Source: Blastocladiella emersonii ATCC 22665 (Eukaryota > Blastocladiomycota > Blastocladiomycetes > Blastocladiales > Blastocladiaceae). From it: a DNA stretch of 64,000 nucleotides. A model generated the notes under the pieces. It searched no databases. It had not been told where the DNA came from and was given only the letters and a program-made list of their open reading frames with translations. Numbering within the stretch: the first letter of the stretch is position 1; every line of letters begins with the position of its first letter. Shown here piece by piece: positions 1 to 8,848 of this stretch. The position numbers were made by a program, and so were the translations under genes. The DNA is taken from NCBI GenBank assembly GCA_025594325.1, contig JANHCV010000008.1, positions 124,001-188,000 of the forward strand, read 5' to 3'.

Positions 1-173
1 GGCAGCGGGTTGGTCGGCGTGACAGCAGCGTTGCCGTCGCTCCCAGCAGCGTCGTCATCTGCATCCTCGTCGCTATCGGCGGGCGGCGGCGGGATTTCGG
101 GCACGTTCTTGACGATCTCCTCGATGGACTTGGCCGTTCGGCCAGCGCGCTTCTTGCTTGACGGGGGAGCCAT
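1..173 (-). CDS. N-terminus of an acidic/basic, probably nuclear protein (partial)
   Basis: An open frame runs from an ATG at 171-173 leftwards off the window edge, giving 57 visible residues. It starts MAPPSSKKRAGRTAKS, a basic nuclear-localisation-like stretch, continues through IEEIVKNVPEIPPPP and enters an acidic SDEDADDDAAGSD run. That composition resembles the tail of the gene at 4810-6250 and suggests a nuclear or chromatin-associated protein, but I recognise no domain. The gene diverges from nothing obvious; the next gene to the right (421-1185) is on the same strand. The about 250 bases between them hold no other convincing frame. Confidence 0.5.
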   Translation of the reverse strand, partial: MAPPSSKKRAGRTAKSIEEIVKNVPEIPPPPADSDEDADDDAAGSDGNAAVTPTNPL

Positions 174-420
174 TCTTTTCGGCTTTGAGGGAGGACGGGG
201 GAGAGAGAGCGAGTTACGTTGGAGGAAAACGGCGTTTATATAGGCCGGGGAGCACAGCCTGAAGGTTTCGGGGGCGAGCAGACGGGCGATTCAGCGACGA
301 GGGTTCCATTCAGCTCACCCGGGGGTCGAACCAAACGCCGCGATGAACGCGACGGGGTGAAAATGCCACGTTTCAGCTGGGTGAACACCGGACCGTGTAA
401 AATCGATTGATCCACCTGAT

Positions 421-1185
421 TCACCCCGGAACCAAACGGGCCCTAATTTTGAAAATCAATGCTCGAAGATGCACCGGCCAGGCCCACGTGACGCGATAGT
501 TTTGTGTAGTGTGAACCGGGAACCAAACGTGGTAGAATTCGAGGTCGGTGACGGTCCGCGGTAGCTGAAGCGCGTATAACCGCGGCGGGTCAATCGTCCC
601 GCTGATAGAAAGAGAAGTGACACCTTGGTGTGGGCTCGCAAGAGCAGTATTGAGTGCAAGAATTCCCGCATGACCGATGGATCCAAGTTCGAACTTGAGA
701 GCCGTCACGCGGCCCGAGGCAATATCATCTGCATTGAATCGGACGTTCGCATCGAGCTCGGGATCTGATACGTTGATACAAGTCCCGTCGTCGCTGTCCT
801 GTCGATCTGTGGGAAGTCCGAGGGCGACTCGAGTGCCATCTTCAAGGTAAACACGAATTGAGGTCGGGTCAAGATTAATTGAGTCGCGGAACCACTCGAG
901 CGATTGGAGCTGGCGCCCGATTTCGGCGGCTTTCAGCGCGGCGTCAAAGTCGGTAGGTAGCCCCACCGCCTTCCACTTTTCCAGCAGTACAAGGTTCCCG
1001 CGAGCGCTTGCAGTTTCAAGCGAGAAAAAGGGCGACCGCTGGAGGACAGTGCGGTGGACCTGGGGAATGAGAGCCTCGCGCATCACATGCGTGTACTGAG
1101 AGAGGCCCGCCACGTCGTCTGGGTCGTGCATCCAGACGGCTTTAACGAGGATGGCCTCAATCAGTTCGGGGATGTAAAGCGCCAT
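421..1185 (-). CDS. Hypothetical protein, F-box/ankyrin-like, 254 aa
   Basis: A 254-residue frame starts at the ATG at 1183-1185 (MALYIPELIEAILVKAV) and stops with TGA. The start, a short leucine/isoleucine-rich helix after a proline, resembles F-box-type openings. Residues 45-100 (SPFFSLETASARGNLVLLEKW, then ALKAAEIGRQLQSLEWF) have the spacing of degenerate ankyrin-type helix pairs. The C-terminal part (VTSLSISGTIDPPRLYALQL, then VTDLEFYHVWFP) looks like leucine-rich or FNIP-type strands. I do not recognise a specific family. The larger gene at 6728-8524 opens similarly, so both may belong to a lineage-expanded class. An ACGCGT hexamer lies at 1238-1243, about 55 bases upstream of the start. 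Confidence 0.6.
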   Translation of the reverse strand: MALYIPELIEAILVKAVWMHDPDDVAGLSQYTHVMREALIPQVHRTVLQRSPFFSLETASARGNLVLLEKWKAVGLPTDFDAALKAAEIGRQLQSLEWFRDSINLDPTSIRVYLEDGTRVALGLPTDRQDSDDGTCINVSDPELDANVRFNADDIASGRVTALKFELGSIGHAGILALNTALASPHQGVTSLSISGTIDPPRLYALQLPRTVTDLEFYHVWFPVHTTQNYRVTWAWPVHLRALIFKIRARLVPG

Positions 1186-1586
1186 GTTTCATGAGCTTTC
1201 ATTTGGTGAGTGCGTTTGTGGGGGTAGAGCTAGCCGAACGCGTCGGTCCGCCGGTGAGAAAGCGAAAATTGTGCGACGTGTCAGTCACGTGGCTCGTCGC
1301 GACGCATAGCAGGCCGGGTTTTGCTGGCCGTTGGAGCTTTGGTGCGAACGCCCGAAACAGTTTGAGTTGGAACTTCACTCAACCTTGCTTGGATGTTGAC
1401 GGTAATTGATTTGGAATATATTGCGCTGTGTCGAAGCGCTGGGACCGCTCAAATGAAAATTTATAACGCGGTGAACACGTCCGCGTGACGTGGCTACCGA
1501 GCTGTCAGCTCTGTTGGTTCAGGAACAGACGACGGTCTTCGCCCCTACCTTGCAATGTATTCAGCCACCACGTAACTTCATGCAAC
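1186..1586. other. Intergenic region between divergent genes
   Basis: About 400 bases separate the minus-strand gene starting at 1185 from the plus-strand gene starting at 1587. It contains the ACGCGT hexamer at 1238-1243 and an AT-richer stretch near 1412-1465. I see no gene in it. Just before the downstream gene, the family start context is present but degenerate: GTA replaces the expected ATG in front of ACTTCATGCAAC at 1572-1586. Confidence 0.4.
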
Positions 1587-3038
1587 ATGCACATGGACAC
1601 ATCCGGAACTGATGTCTTGGGGTCGGCCGACGCACTGATCACGGCCGCACTTCGGGACAACCGGCTGCCTGAACGCCGCCGCGACCTCGCCGAGCTCCGT
1701 GCCGCTGCTCTTATCATCGTCATGCGACTGCGGATAGATACGATCCGCGGAACCCTTGCTTCTCGATGTCGGACTGCTTCTCGGCCCGAAGCAAAAAACG
1801 AGGGGGAACGCGCCCGTTTCAGAGTCGAGTCGCTGCTCCGAGTCGAGGAGCTTGGCACCTCACTTGACATACGATTGGCTGCAACCACGAGTCGAGCACT
1901 CGAACCTAGCGACGTTCCCGACTCAAAATCACAGTTATGTCGTTTGCGCTCGTCTTCACCGCGGCGCCCAACGAGCGCGCGCAGTTCGCACCCGCTACGG
2001 CCGGGCAACAGCTCCGCGTCAGACTTTGCTGCGCTTACTACTCTTGTCGACCACAAAGCTCCCTTCTTCCGCGAGTGGAACCCCTCCATGATTGAGCGAA
2101 CCCCGCGTGCGTTCGCGAAGCGCCTGCAAGGTATTGCTCAGCGTGCACCGCTCGCGAAACTGTTACTCGCGGCGCGAAGCCGAGTCGCGCCCGACCTTTA
2201 CACCATTTATGGAGTCCTGCTACGCACCTTCATTTCCAACGACGAAGCCGAGACCACTTTCATTCGTGTGGCAACCTGCGGCTGGAATGCGAGGTGGTTT
2301 CTAAAACGGCTGCTACTCGCTCCACGGTCTCGCACCAAGATCCGCTCGTTTTTCGCGATTTTCCGCGACGTGCTCGCCGAGGTGACGCAGGTGACGCCCG
2401 AGCTCGGGCGGGAGCGCTTCGTTAAGCTTATCTTCGCCGAGAAACTCAAACGAGCTTTTGTGCGGACTTCGCCGACAGTTTGGCGAATCGTGGATGACGA
2501 CAAGGCCTCGCTTGGTGACATCGTTAATGAATACTACCGGCTGTTGCGTATGGAGCGCGCCGGCAATGTAGATCCTAAGCAGCCTCGTGACAAGCCACCG
2601 CTTGCTCCGGCTCGACTAATGGATTATGCGGTTCCCCACCAGCCACGTGCGCGTTCCCAATCACCAACCTCGTCGCGCGGACTCTCATCGAAATCAAGAT
2701 CACGGTCGCGGCCCCGCACTCGCTCACGGTCCCGTGCCCATAACCGTTCAATATCCTGTACCCGCTTGCGATCCCGCTCTCGCTCCATTTCGCGGCATCG
2801 CGCGCATCATCCATCTTTTCCAATTTCCATCGCGCCTTTGGACTCTGAGCTTTGCCGCGACCCAAACTCGCGCTCGTCAGACCGTCGCGCACTCCCGCTT
2901 CGCGGTCAATCGTGCACGCTGTGCGTGAATCCCGCGCTTGGCTGGTCGAAACTGTCCCTTCCTTCTACACTAGGTTTTGTACGCTCCTTGCCGAGACTGT
3001 GCGCGTGGACGCAGAAGTTCAGCTGGATTGCTCTCTGA
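1587..3038 (+). CDS. Gag-like array family, member A, with RS-rich domain (483 aa)
   Basis: This is the first member of the multicopy Gag-like family. The likely ancestral start (M-T-S-C-N) has become V-T-S-C-N, so translation probably begins at the ATG at 1587. The N-terminal module contains ALIIVMRLRIDTIRGTLA, matching VMKIRLRVIRTALA in member J. The central module is at about residues 165-330 (PRAFAKRLQGIAQ, PLAKLLLAARSRV, ERFVKLIFAEKLKRAFV). It is followed by a striking serine/arginine-rich stretch at roughly 2650-2800 of the window (for example SRSRSRPRTRSRSRAHN). After that the frame leaves family-like sequence and stops at 3038, while an adjacent frame continues with the C-terminal half of a different member (2930-3604). 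The gene therefore looks like a chimera, or is truncated after the RS region. Function is unknown; a nucleic-acid-binding Gag-derived role is inference. Confidence 0.55.
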   Translation: MHMDTSGTDVLGSADALITAALRDNRLPERRRDLAELRAAALIIVMRLRIDTIRGTLASRCRTASRPEAKNEGERARFRVESLLRVEELGTSLDIRLAATTSRALEPSDVPDSKSQLCRLRSSSPRRPTSARSSHPLRPGNSSASDFAALTTLVDHKAPFFREWNPSMIERTPRAFAKRLQGIAQRAPLAKLLLAARSRVAPDLYTIYGVLLRTFISNDEAETTFIRVATCGWNARWFLKRLLLAPRSRTKIRSFFAIFRDVLAEVTQVTPELGRERFVKLIFAEKLKRAFVRTSPTVWRIVDDDKASLGDIVNEYYRLLRMERAGNVDPKQPRDKPPLAPARLMDYAVPHQPRARSQSPTSSRGLSSKSRSRSRPRTRSRSRAHNRSISCTRLRSRSRSISRHRAHHPSFPISIAPLDSELCRDPNSRSSDRRALPLRGQSCTLCVNPALGWSKLSLPSTLGFVRSLPRLCAWTQKFSWIAL

Positions 3039-3604
3039 AACACATTTTCGTGGCCAAGATTTTCTTTGGCCTGGGCTACAATCCCGATGTGATTTTCGAC
3101 GGGCTTCTTCAAGACGGAACCAAGTCGATCGCAGACAGGACGTCCGCGCTTGGCGATCTCATTTTTCCGTCGGTTCTGCTGAATCTGCGCGCCCCGGTTT
3201 ACAATATCCCGTCACTTCCAGGAACGGGCTCCGCTGTCCCCGTGGCTTCCGGTGGGCTATGTACCTCCTGTACGGAGCTCGGCGAGCACCCCGACCTTGC
3301 CAACTCGCACGCCACCAACGAAAGTCTCTCGCTCAAGAACCCACGGTCGTTTGCCCAGGTCTTTGTCACGAGCGCACATGCGGCAAAAATCGCCCTGCCC
3401 TGGCTTACCCGGGCAAACATCAGCGATGACGAGCTGATGCAGGCCGTCCGTAACTTTTGTACTGCACTCCCGAACGCAAAGGTCTCGGGCACTTCGTTGA
3501 TGTTGCAAACAGAGTCCTTATTGTGTGCACAACGCGGTTTCCGCGCGCTTCTGGCGCTTCCAGCAACCATTAGGACGCGCATACTCCGTGAAATTTGGCC
3601 ATAA
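2930..3604 (+). pseudogene. C-terminal half of a second Gag-like member (B)
   Basis: In a different frame from member A and overlapping its end, about 225 codons align with the C-terminal two-thirds of member D (8849-10305). Shared blocks include SFYTRFCTLLAETVRVDAE, with HIKKLFVDK in D corresponding to HIFVAKIFFGLGYNP here, and ALGDLIFPSVLL for ALGDIVFPTLL. The knuckle is damaged: C-T-S-C is present, but the last cysteine of H-x4-C is replaced by serine (HATNES). The frame ends LREIWP-TAA, matching the IWTEILAIW end of D. Because member A already has its own central module, this is best explained as a fragment fused to A by deletion or unequal recombination. It has no start codon of its own in a plausible place. 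Confidence 0.5.
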
Positions 3605-4231
3605 CTTCGCAAGGCTCGGCCAGAGGCTAAGGTGGGGCGAACATCGCGTAGAAAATAATATACTCGTTCGTAATATACCTCGGCGAAGCAGCGATACAAC
3701 GAACGGCACACGACTGTGGTCGATGATGATAATGACAATCGCGATGCGAGCGAAGGAGGCGCACATGCGTGCTCATTAATGAGACGTTTTTGGTTCGTGA
3801 GTTCCTTGACAAGCACTGCTGCACCGACTACCTCGAAAGTATACCCGATTGGCTCGTTGTTCCCAAGATACACCCGTAAGACGAATCATCCCCCGCGACG
3901 CGCTTTCGGGGCTCTCGCTGATGACGTTTAAAATGTGGGAGTAGCAAAACTTGGTCCTGAGCGGCTCTTGACACATCACGCTTCCCCCACGCGTACCCCA
4001 GCTGCATCGTAGCGAGCTCCGTCACGAACAAGTCGTGCTTCTGGTGTAAGGCGAATCAAACGTGCGTCGATTGAAGTGATGGCTGCGCAGTCGCATTGCA
4101 CCGGCAAATGCGACACGTCTCGAAAATCGCCGCGAGACATCATGTGACGCCTCGGATGTGGCGGAGTCACTCGACCGGCTCGCCACGCTAGCACTCTGTC
4201 TCCCCTCGCTTGCGAGTCCACCAACTATGCG
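3605..4231. other. Intergenic, no gene recognised
   Basis: About 630 bases follow the stop of fragment B. Short frames on both strands have no family-like residues or conserved motif. I see no tRNA, repeat or promoter signature. It separates two pieces of the Gag-like array. Confidence 0.3.
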
Positions 4232-4420
4232 ATGAATTCAGCCATGGAGACTTCCTGCAATGCGTTTATGGAACCCGGAGCGACCCGTCCCGCGCCCAAC
4301 GACCTGCGCCGCGCGACTGCCTCGTTCGCCTACTTTGGTGCCACGGGGACGCTCCCGACTACCGAAGCCGATGGGACTTCCGTTGCTGAACAAGGCGGCC
4401 TACTCAATTCTCAGCTGTAG
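4232..4420 (+). pseudogene. Truncated N-terminus of a Gag-like member (C)
   Basis: The frame starts MNSAMETSCNAF; the second methionine gives M-E-T-S-C-N, the family start motif. It continues RRATASFAYFGATGTLP, aligning with SRAAAALDDYFAGSRELP of member J. After about 55 codons the similarity stops and the frame runs into the 82-base tandem duplication at 4399-4562, where it ends with TAG. No central module or knuckle follows. This is a relic of one more array member. Confidence 0.45.
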
Positions 4421-4562
4421 CTTTAGCGAAGCTGAGTTTCTGTGGGAGCAATTGAAACCTATCAGGCACATCAACCTTGCCCTACTCAATTCTCAGCTGT
4501 GGCTTTAGCGAAGCTGAGTTTCTGTGGGAGCAATTGAAACCTATCAGGCACATCAACCTTGC
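4399..4562. repeat. Two-copy tandem duplication, 82-base unit
   Basis: Bases 4399-4480 and 4481-4562 are almost identical; I see one difference (GTAGC versus GTGGC). Each unit contains an inverted pair CTCAGCT...AGCTGAG with a 13-base loop, so each could form a short hairpin. The duplication starts inside the last codons of the truncated member C. Confidence 0.85.
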
Positions 4563-4750
4563 TCTTGTGGTCACATGAGTGGCTCAGTGACCGTTTTCGA
4601 TTTTTCCACGCCCGCTCGCTCGCGCTTGCCGCTGCTCGTCGACGCTCTTTGAGACCTCCTGTGCTGACCAGCTCTTTACCCGCCACTCCTACCCCATGCA
4701 GCGCTTAATACTTCGCGATCCGGCGTCTGCCTGGCCGCCATGCGGCCACA

Positions 4751-4756
4751 TATAAA
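4751..4756 (+). promoter_or_regulatory. TATA box of the 4810 gene
   Basis: TATAAA lies in the context CACATATAAAGGCGCG, 54-59 bases upstream of the ATG at 4810, with no intervening ATG. The distance is that expected for a short 5' leader, which supports the chosen start. Confidence 0.5.
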
Positions 4757-4809
4757 GGCGCGCGGGCCGCCGCTGACAGTCCTTGCTCTCCTCCACCACT
4801 CGCAACACC

Positions 4810-6250
4810 ATGAACTTCTCTCCCACGTTCTCGCTGCGCTGCTCGTCGCGCTTCACGGTTCTCTCCGAGCTTCCGTCTCCGCCGTCGAGCCCCTTCCTCT
4901 TCTTCAACATCGAGATCCCCGTCCGCTACTCGCCTGGTGTTCCCCTCATCAACGCCAACGCCTCGACCGATCCGCTCGGCTTGCTGCAGGCCACGGCCGT
5001 CGCGTACCGCGGCAGCCTGCTCGTCGGCAACTCGTACAAGGCCGACGGCTTCATCAAGATCGACGTGTGCCCGTCCGTGACGGCTCCAACCTTCGACGCC
5101 CCCAAGACGCTCGTGTTCTACCCGATCGCTTCCAGCCTGCTCGGTCAACTCGACCCCGCCATCCGCTACCCCGACCCCGCGATCATCAGCGGCCTGTTCA
5201 CCTTCGGTTCGGTCGTCCTCATCGATTCGTTCCCTCACCGCGCTCACACACATCTCCCACTTCTAGGCGGCGGCAAGACGTTCGCCATGTGCCAACCCAC
5301 GCTTGAACTGGCCCAGCCCATGACCGTCATGAACGGCACGTCGCAGTTCCTCGACCCGACGCACCGCGGCCAGCCTGCTCCCCGCGCAACCACGTGGTCC
5401 ATGAGCTGTGTGATCCCGACCAACCGGTACGTCCTGATCCGCTGTTCGACTCTTCTGCGAATCTTCTCACTCACGAATCGATGTGCAGTGTGCATGGCAG
5501 TAAGGGCCTGTGGGTGACGGGCAAGACCATGCTCGTCTCTGGCTGTTCTGCGGCTTCGAGGGTGCGGCTAACGACGACCACTTCACCATGTCCTCGTCCG
5601 TCGCCTTCTTCATCACCGAGATGCGGTCGGTCGCCACTGCGACGGCTCCGCCTCCTTCGCAGGGCCCCAACGGTCCGCCCATGTTCACGGCCGGTCCCTC
5701 GTCGCCCGCCAAGATGGTTCCCGGCGCTGCGGCCGCGCCCGCTGCGCTCGTCCCGCTCATGGCCGCGTGCACCACCCGCTCGCCGACTTCCACCTCGGCG
5801 TCCGTCAACGCGCCGTCGGGCGGCACCACGTCGGGCAGCACCACGTCCGGCAGCGCCACAACGCCGTCGGGACCCGCGGCGTCGTCCGCCGTGACCAAGA
5901 ACAAGAACATCACCAAGATCGTCGTCGACTCGGAGGCCGATGAGGAGGTCGACGCCGACGAGGAGGAGAGCGAGTGCGAGTCGGGCCCGTCGTCGTCGTC
6001 AAGCCGCGCGCGCAAGATGGCCACCAAGGCCAAGGGCCGCGACAAGAACAAGACGGTCAAGACCCCGCCGGCCTCGCCCACCAAGCGTACCCGCACGTCG
6101 GCCGTCAAGGGCAAGTCCGGCGCTGCCGTCCCTGCCGCCCAAGACGACGACGAGGCCGACGACGACGACTCGGCGACCCCGCCGGCCTCGCCGACCAAGC
6201 GCGCGCGTAGCGGTCCCGCCAAGGGCAAGGGCAAGGACCGCTCGGCCTGA
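4810..6250 (+). CDS. Spliced hypothetical protein with Ser/Thr-rich acidic tail
   Basis: The start ATG at 4810 follows a TATA box. Exon 1 encodes a folded-looking region (FNIEIPVRYSPGVPLINAN, then LVGNSYKADGFIKIDVCP). An intron with donor GTACGT at 5427 and acceptor TGCAG ending at 5488 fits. A second intron may end at the CTAG around 5263-5266, because the residues before it read like a translated polypyrimidine tract. After 5489 the frame reads GSKGLWVTGKTMLVSG, then must shift by one base near 5540 to reach CGFEGAANDDHFTMSSS, so the gene has a frameshift or a sequence error there. The tail is rich in Ser, Thr, Gly and Pro, then acidic (VDSEADEEVDADEEES), with two P-P-A-S-P-T-K-R motifs that look like phosphorylatable nuclear-localisation signals. 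It ends GKGKDRSA-TGA. No known domain recognised; a nuclear protein is likely. Confidence 0.5.
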
Positions 6251-6400
6251 TCCTGATCCTGTTCCTTCCTTCGTTTCTTTCGAAAATACTTCCGCTGTCT
6301 GATATATTCCAAACTCTTTTTCTTCCAACTGGTTACTACTCGAATTTGTGAGGTGCCCGTCGACTGGCGAGCTCAAAGAGTTCACCCCTGAACTCTGAGA

Positions 6401-6431
6401 ACGCGTTTCAAAGACGCGTTGCGTGACGCGT
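6401..6431. promoter_or_regulatory. Cluster of three ACGCGT (MluI-box-like) sites
   Basis: ACGCGT occurs at 6401-6406, 6414-6419 and 6426-6431, spaced 12-13 bases apart. The cluster ends 33 bases before the ATG at 6465. In fungi ACGCGT is the MCB element bound by MBF-type (Mbp1/Swi6) regulators of G1/S genes. Similar single or paired sites lie upstream of several array members. Regulatory use here is inference. Confidence 0.4.
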
Positions 6432-6464
6432 CGCGTCGGCGCTCGCGTTCGTGTTCTCACAACG

Positions 6465-6659
6465 ATGACCCTGAACAAGGTCATTGCCGACTTCGGCGAC
6501 CCCAAGCTCCCGCATCGTTTTCCTGCCCGGTACCCGTACATGGTCCTCTCTCGAGCGCGCAGGACCGAGGACATCCTCATCATCCGGTTCAACAGTCGGG
6601 TTCTCGTGCAGAAGGCATTACAGCACGTGGCGAAGGACATGGAGCGACTGGCCTGCTGA
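6465..6659 (+). CDS. Short N-terminal-module-like ORF, 64 aa
   Basis: A 64-codon frame begins MTLNKVIADFGD at 6465 and ends MERLAC-TGA. The order of features resembles the family N-terminal module: an M-T-L-N start, a K-L-P segment, then ILIIRFNSRVLVQKAL, which parallels VMKIRLRVIRTAL of member J. It has no central module or knuckle. It may be a relic or a stand-alone short paralogue. Three ACGCGT boxes sit directly upstream. Confidence 0.4.
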   Translation: MTLNKVIADFGDPKLPHRFPARYPYMVLSRARRTEDILIIRFNSRVLVQKALQHVAKDMERLAC

Positions 6660-6727
6660 GCAGGATTGAGAATTGATAAACTACTTCACTTTCACCAACT
6701 GAAACAGTCTCAAGAAGCCAAGTAAAG

Positions 6728-8524
6728 CTACAGCTGAGACCCAAGTGTGTGCGCAGCACACACACCTAGTTTATTAACCTCAATAACGGCCTCAGCCTCA
6801 TTGACCCGCGCGCGATAGACCTCTGTCTCGTTGCCACGTGCAGCCTGAAGGAGCGCGGATCGAGTTGCAGGATGAGCGAGGACGGGTCCGTCCCACATGG
6901 CGCGAAGTAGTGCGACACGCTCCTCCGCGCGATCACCGCAAACGATTCGTCCTGCGAGCTCAGGCGACATGATCCACGGCTCGCCACACAAAGTCGTGAC
7001 CCTGCGTGCAAGCACGCTGATGCGTGAGGCGTCGCCCGACACAATGGACTCAATAACGACCTCCATCGTGAGTGCGTGCCCGTTGACCCCGTGCGAGTGC
7101 GTGTCGCGCGGGCTGGCACTGGCCATGTCGAGGTCGGACGCAGGCGTGACCACATCGAGGAGCTGCTGGGTCTGGCTGATGGTAGCCTTGCTCAAAACCT
7201 CGCGCCAGTTGTTTCGAACAAGCTCGGCGTGCGCTGGATCCGCGTCCGCTCGTGCACGCGCAGCGACCATGGTTGCGCGGTACCAGTCGCGCCATTCGTT
7301 TTGGGGAAGCGGCGCGGTGCGCCATGCCCACGGGTCATAGCCGTCCACAGCGTCGAACGCGGACGAGATTGGGCACCACGGAAGCCGCTGCATTGCAGCA
7401 AGAACGAGATCCGGGTCGCGGATACAAGCGAAAGATTTCTGGAACGCGCAGCAAGCGTCGGGGGTGAGGTCAATCCAGTGAAGATTGCGCACGTACGCGT
7501 CGAGAACTTTGAGCGAGTTAATTGGATTCACACGAAGCACGTAACGGACGAGGTCGGGAGGCGCGCTGAATTTAAAGTCGCAGTGATTGATAAGACTGGG
7601 CGAATAAGCAAAATGGCGGCGAGCAAGCGCCGCTCTGTCCTCGCCGACACTGGGAAGCAGGGTCCCGATACGGCTACGAACAGACTCGATGCCGTCGATA
7701 CCGTTGAAGCAAATACGTGAGGTCGCCGGTTCGCTGAAGTAGTGCCCGTGTTGCGCAAGGAGAAGCAGATCCATGACAACACAAGGCTGGGGCGCGCCGG
7801 GAAGACCAAGTGCTTGAGAGCGGAATGTTTCAAGCAAGCCCCGCAAATAGTTACGCGGACTGTCCCGCCGCATGGAGCTCGTGCCGATGTAGTTCAAAAT
7901 AAACTTGAAGCAAAATGCGCGGCCCTGGCGGAGGACCCCACGTATCACGACGCAGCTGAATCTGCTATGGTAAAGCTTATCACCCGTCGCGAGCAAAAGC
8001 TCCTGTATTTCGTGTGCTGGGCGGCGCGGATTGTCGAACACGTCAAACAGCGCGGACTGGGACTTAAGAAAGCGGTCAATGGCTCCGCACTGAACAATAA
8101 AGCAAAAGGCAAAGGCGGCGCGAGCACGGCCAGCGGCGAGGATGAGTTGGTCGCGTTGGACAACGGTGACAGGCCAGCTGTCGCCTGCCCAGCTGCAAAG
8201 CACTTTCCAGCGAGAGTCGGAACCGCCGGCGTCGTTGTGGCTAAGCGCGAGTGCAAAGTCAAAGAAGGCGCATGACAGGTCGCGCTGGTGAAGGACGTGC
8301 TGGGCCGAGTCGTCGCATTTTAAGCAGTAGCTTGGTGCAAGCCTGTGAAACTCGTCCATTCGACTTCCAATTAGTGGGAAAACTGCCTGCAACCAAGGTT
8401 GGGCAGCCGTCAACGTCGGCTCGCAGAGCACCAAGCGGCATGTCGCGCGAAGCGCAAGGGCACCCACGACGTCAAGGTGCTCGGCAATGACGGCTTGAAC
8501 TACTTGTGGCAAGTTAGGTAGCAA
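6728..8524 (-). CDS. Hypothetical F-box/ankyrin-like protein, 598 aa
   Basis: A single 598-residue frame starts at 8524 (MLPNLPQVVQAVIAEHL, then ALRATCRLVLCEP) and ends with TAG at 6728. The opening is F-box-like: proline-flanked helix, VGALALRATCR, then a conserved-looking cysteine/leucine pair. The remainder is alpha-helical with repeated A-A/L-L pairs and W-rich segments (YDPWAWRTAPLPQNEWRDW), compatible with irregular ankyrin-like or HEAT-like repeats, but I cannot define units. A CLKCDDSAQH...CAFF cluster near residue 67 could be a metal site. There are no transmembrane segments or signal peptide. Its length and opening make it a larger relative of the 421-1185 protein. A substrate-adaptor role is inferred from the F-box-like start only. 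Confidence 0.6.
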   Translation of the reverse strand: MLPNLPQVVQAVIAEHLDVVGALALRATCRLVLCEPTLTAAQPWLQAVFPLIGSRMDEFHRLAPSYCLKCDDSAQHVLHQRDLSCAFFDFALALSHNDAGGSDSRWKVLCSWAGDSWPVTVVQRDQLILAAGRARAAFAFCFIVQCGAIDRFLKSQSALFDVFDNPRRPAHEIQELLLATGDKLYHSRFSCVVIRGVLRQGRAFCFKFILNYIGTSSMRRDSPRNYLRGLLETFRSQALGLPGAPQPCVVMDLLLLAQHGHYFSEPATSRICFNGIDGIESVRSRIGTLLPSVGEDRAALARRHFAYSPSLINHCDFKFSAPPDLVRYVLRVNPINSLKVLDAYVRNLHWIDLTPDACCAFQKSFACIRDPDLVLAAMQRLPWCPISSAFDAVDGYDPWAWRTAPLPQNEWRDWYRATMVAARARADADPAHAELVRNNWREVLSKATISQTQQLLDVVTPASDLDMASASPRDTHSHGVNGHALTMEVVIESIVSGDASRISVLARRVTTLCGEPWIMSPELAGRIVCGDRAEERVALLRAMWDGPVLAHPATRSALLQAARGNETEVYRARVNEAEAVIEVNKLGVCAAHTLGSQL

Positions 8525-8848
8525 AGACGGTTTGATTCATGGCATTTTTCATGGCAGGAAGTGGGCCGACGAGAGGCCGGACCCCAAACGGGGCGCACTC
8601 GCCCGTTGAGTGCGGTCGTATCACCTCAGGGCCCGTGACTGTCTCGCAGCCTGTCTCGCACTTTTCGAGCTGCTCGCGGGACAAAACCGCAAATTTAGCC
8701 CGAGCGCAGACCTGGGCGGCGGCAACGCGCCGTTCACCTCCGCGCGATCTCACGTGAGATGTCAAGCCTTTTTGGTCGGTCAGGTCAGGGGGGCTGGTCA
8801 GGTCCGCTGTCGCTCCACTACCTCGTACCGTGATACACCACCACCACC
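8525..8848. other. Intergenic between divergent genes
   Basis: These 324 bases separate the start of the minus-strand gene at 8524 from the plus-strand member D. I see no ORF of note and no ACGCGT element. A run of CCACCACCACCATGACC lies just before the start of member D. Confidence 0.3.
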
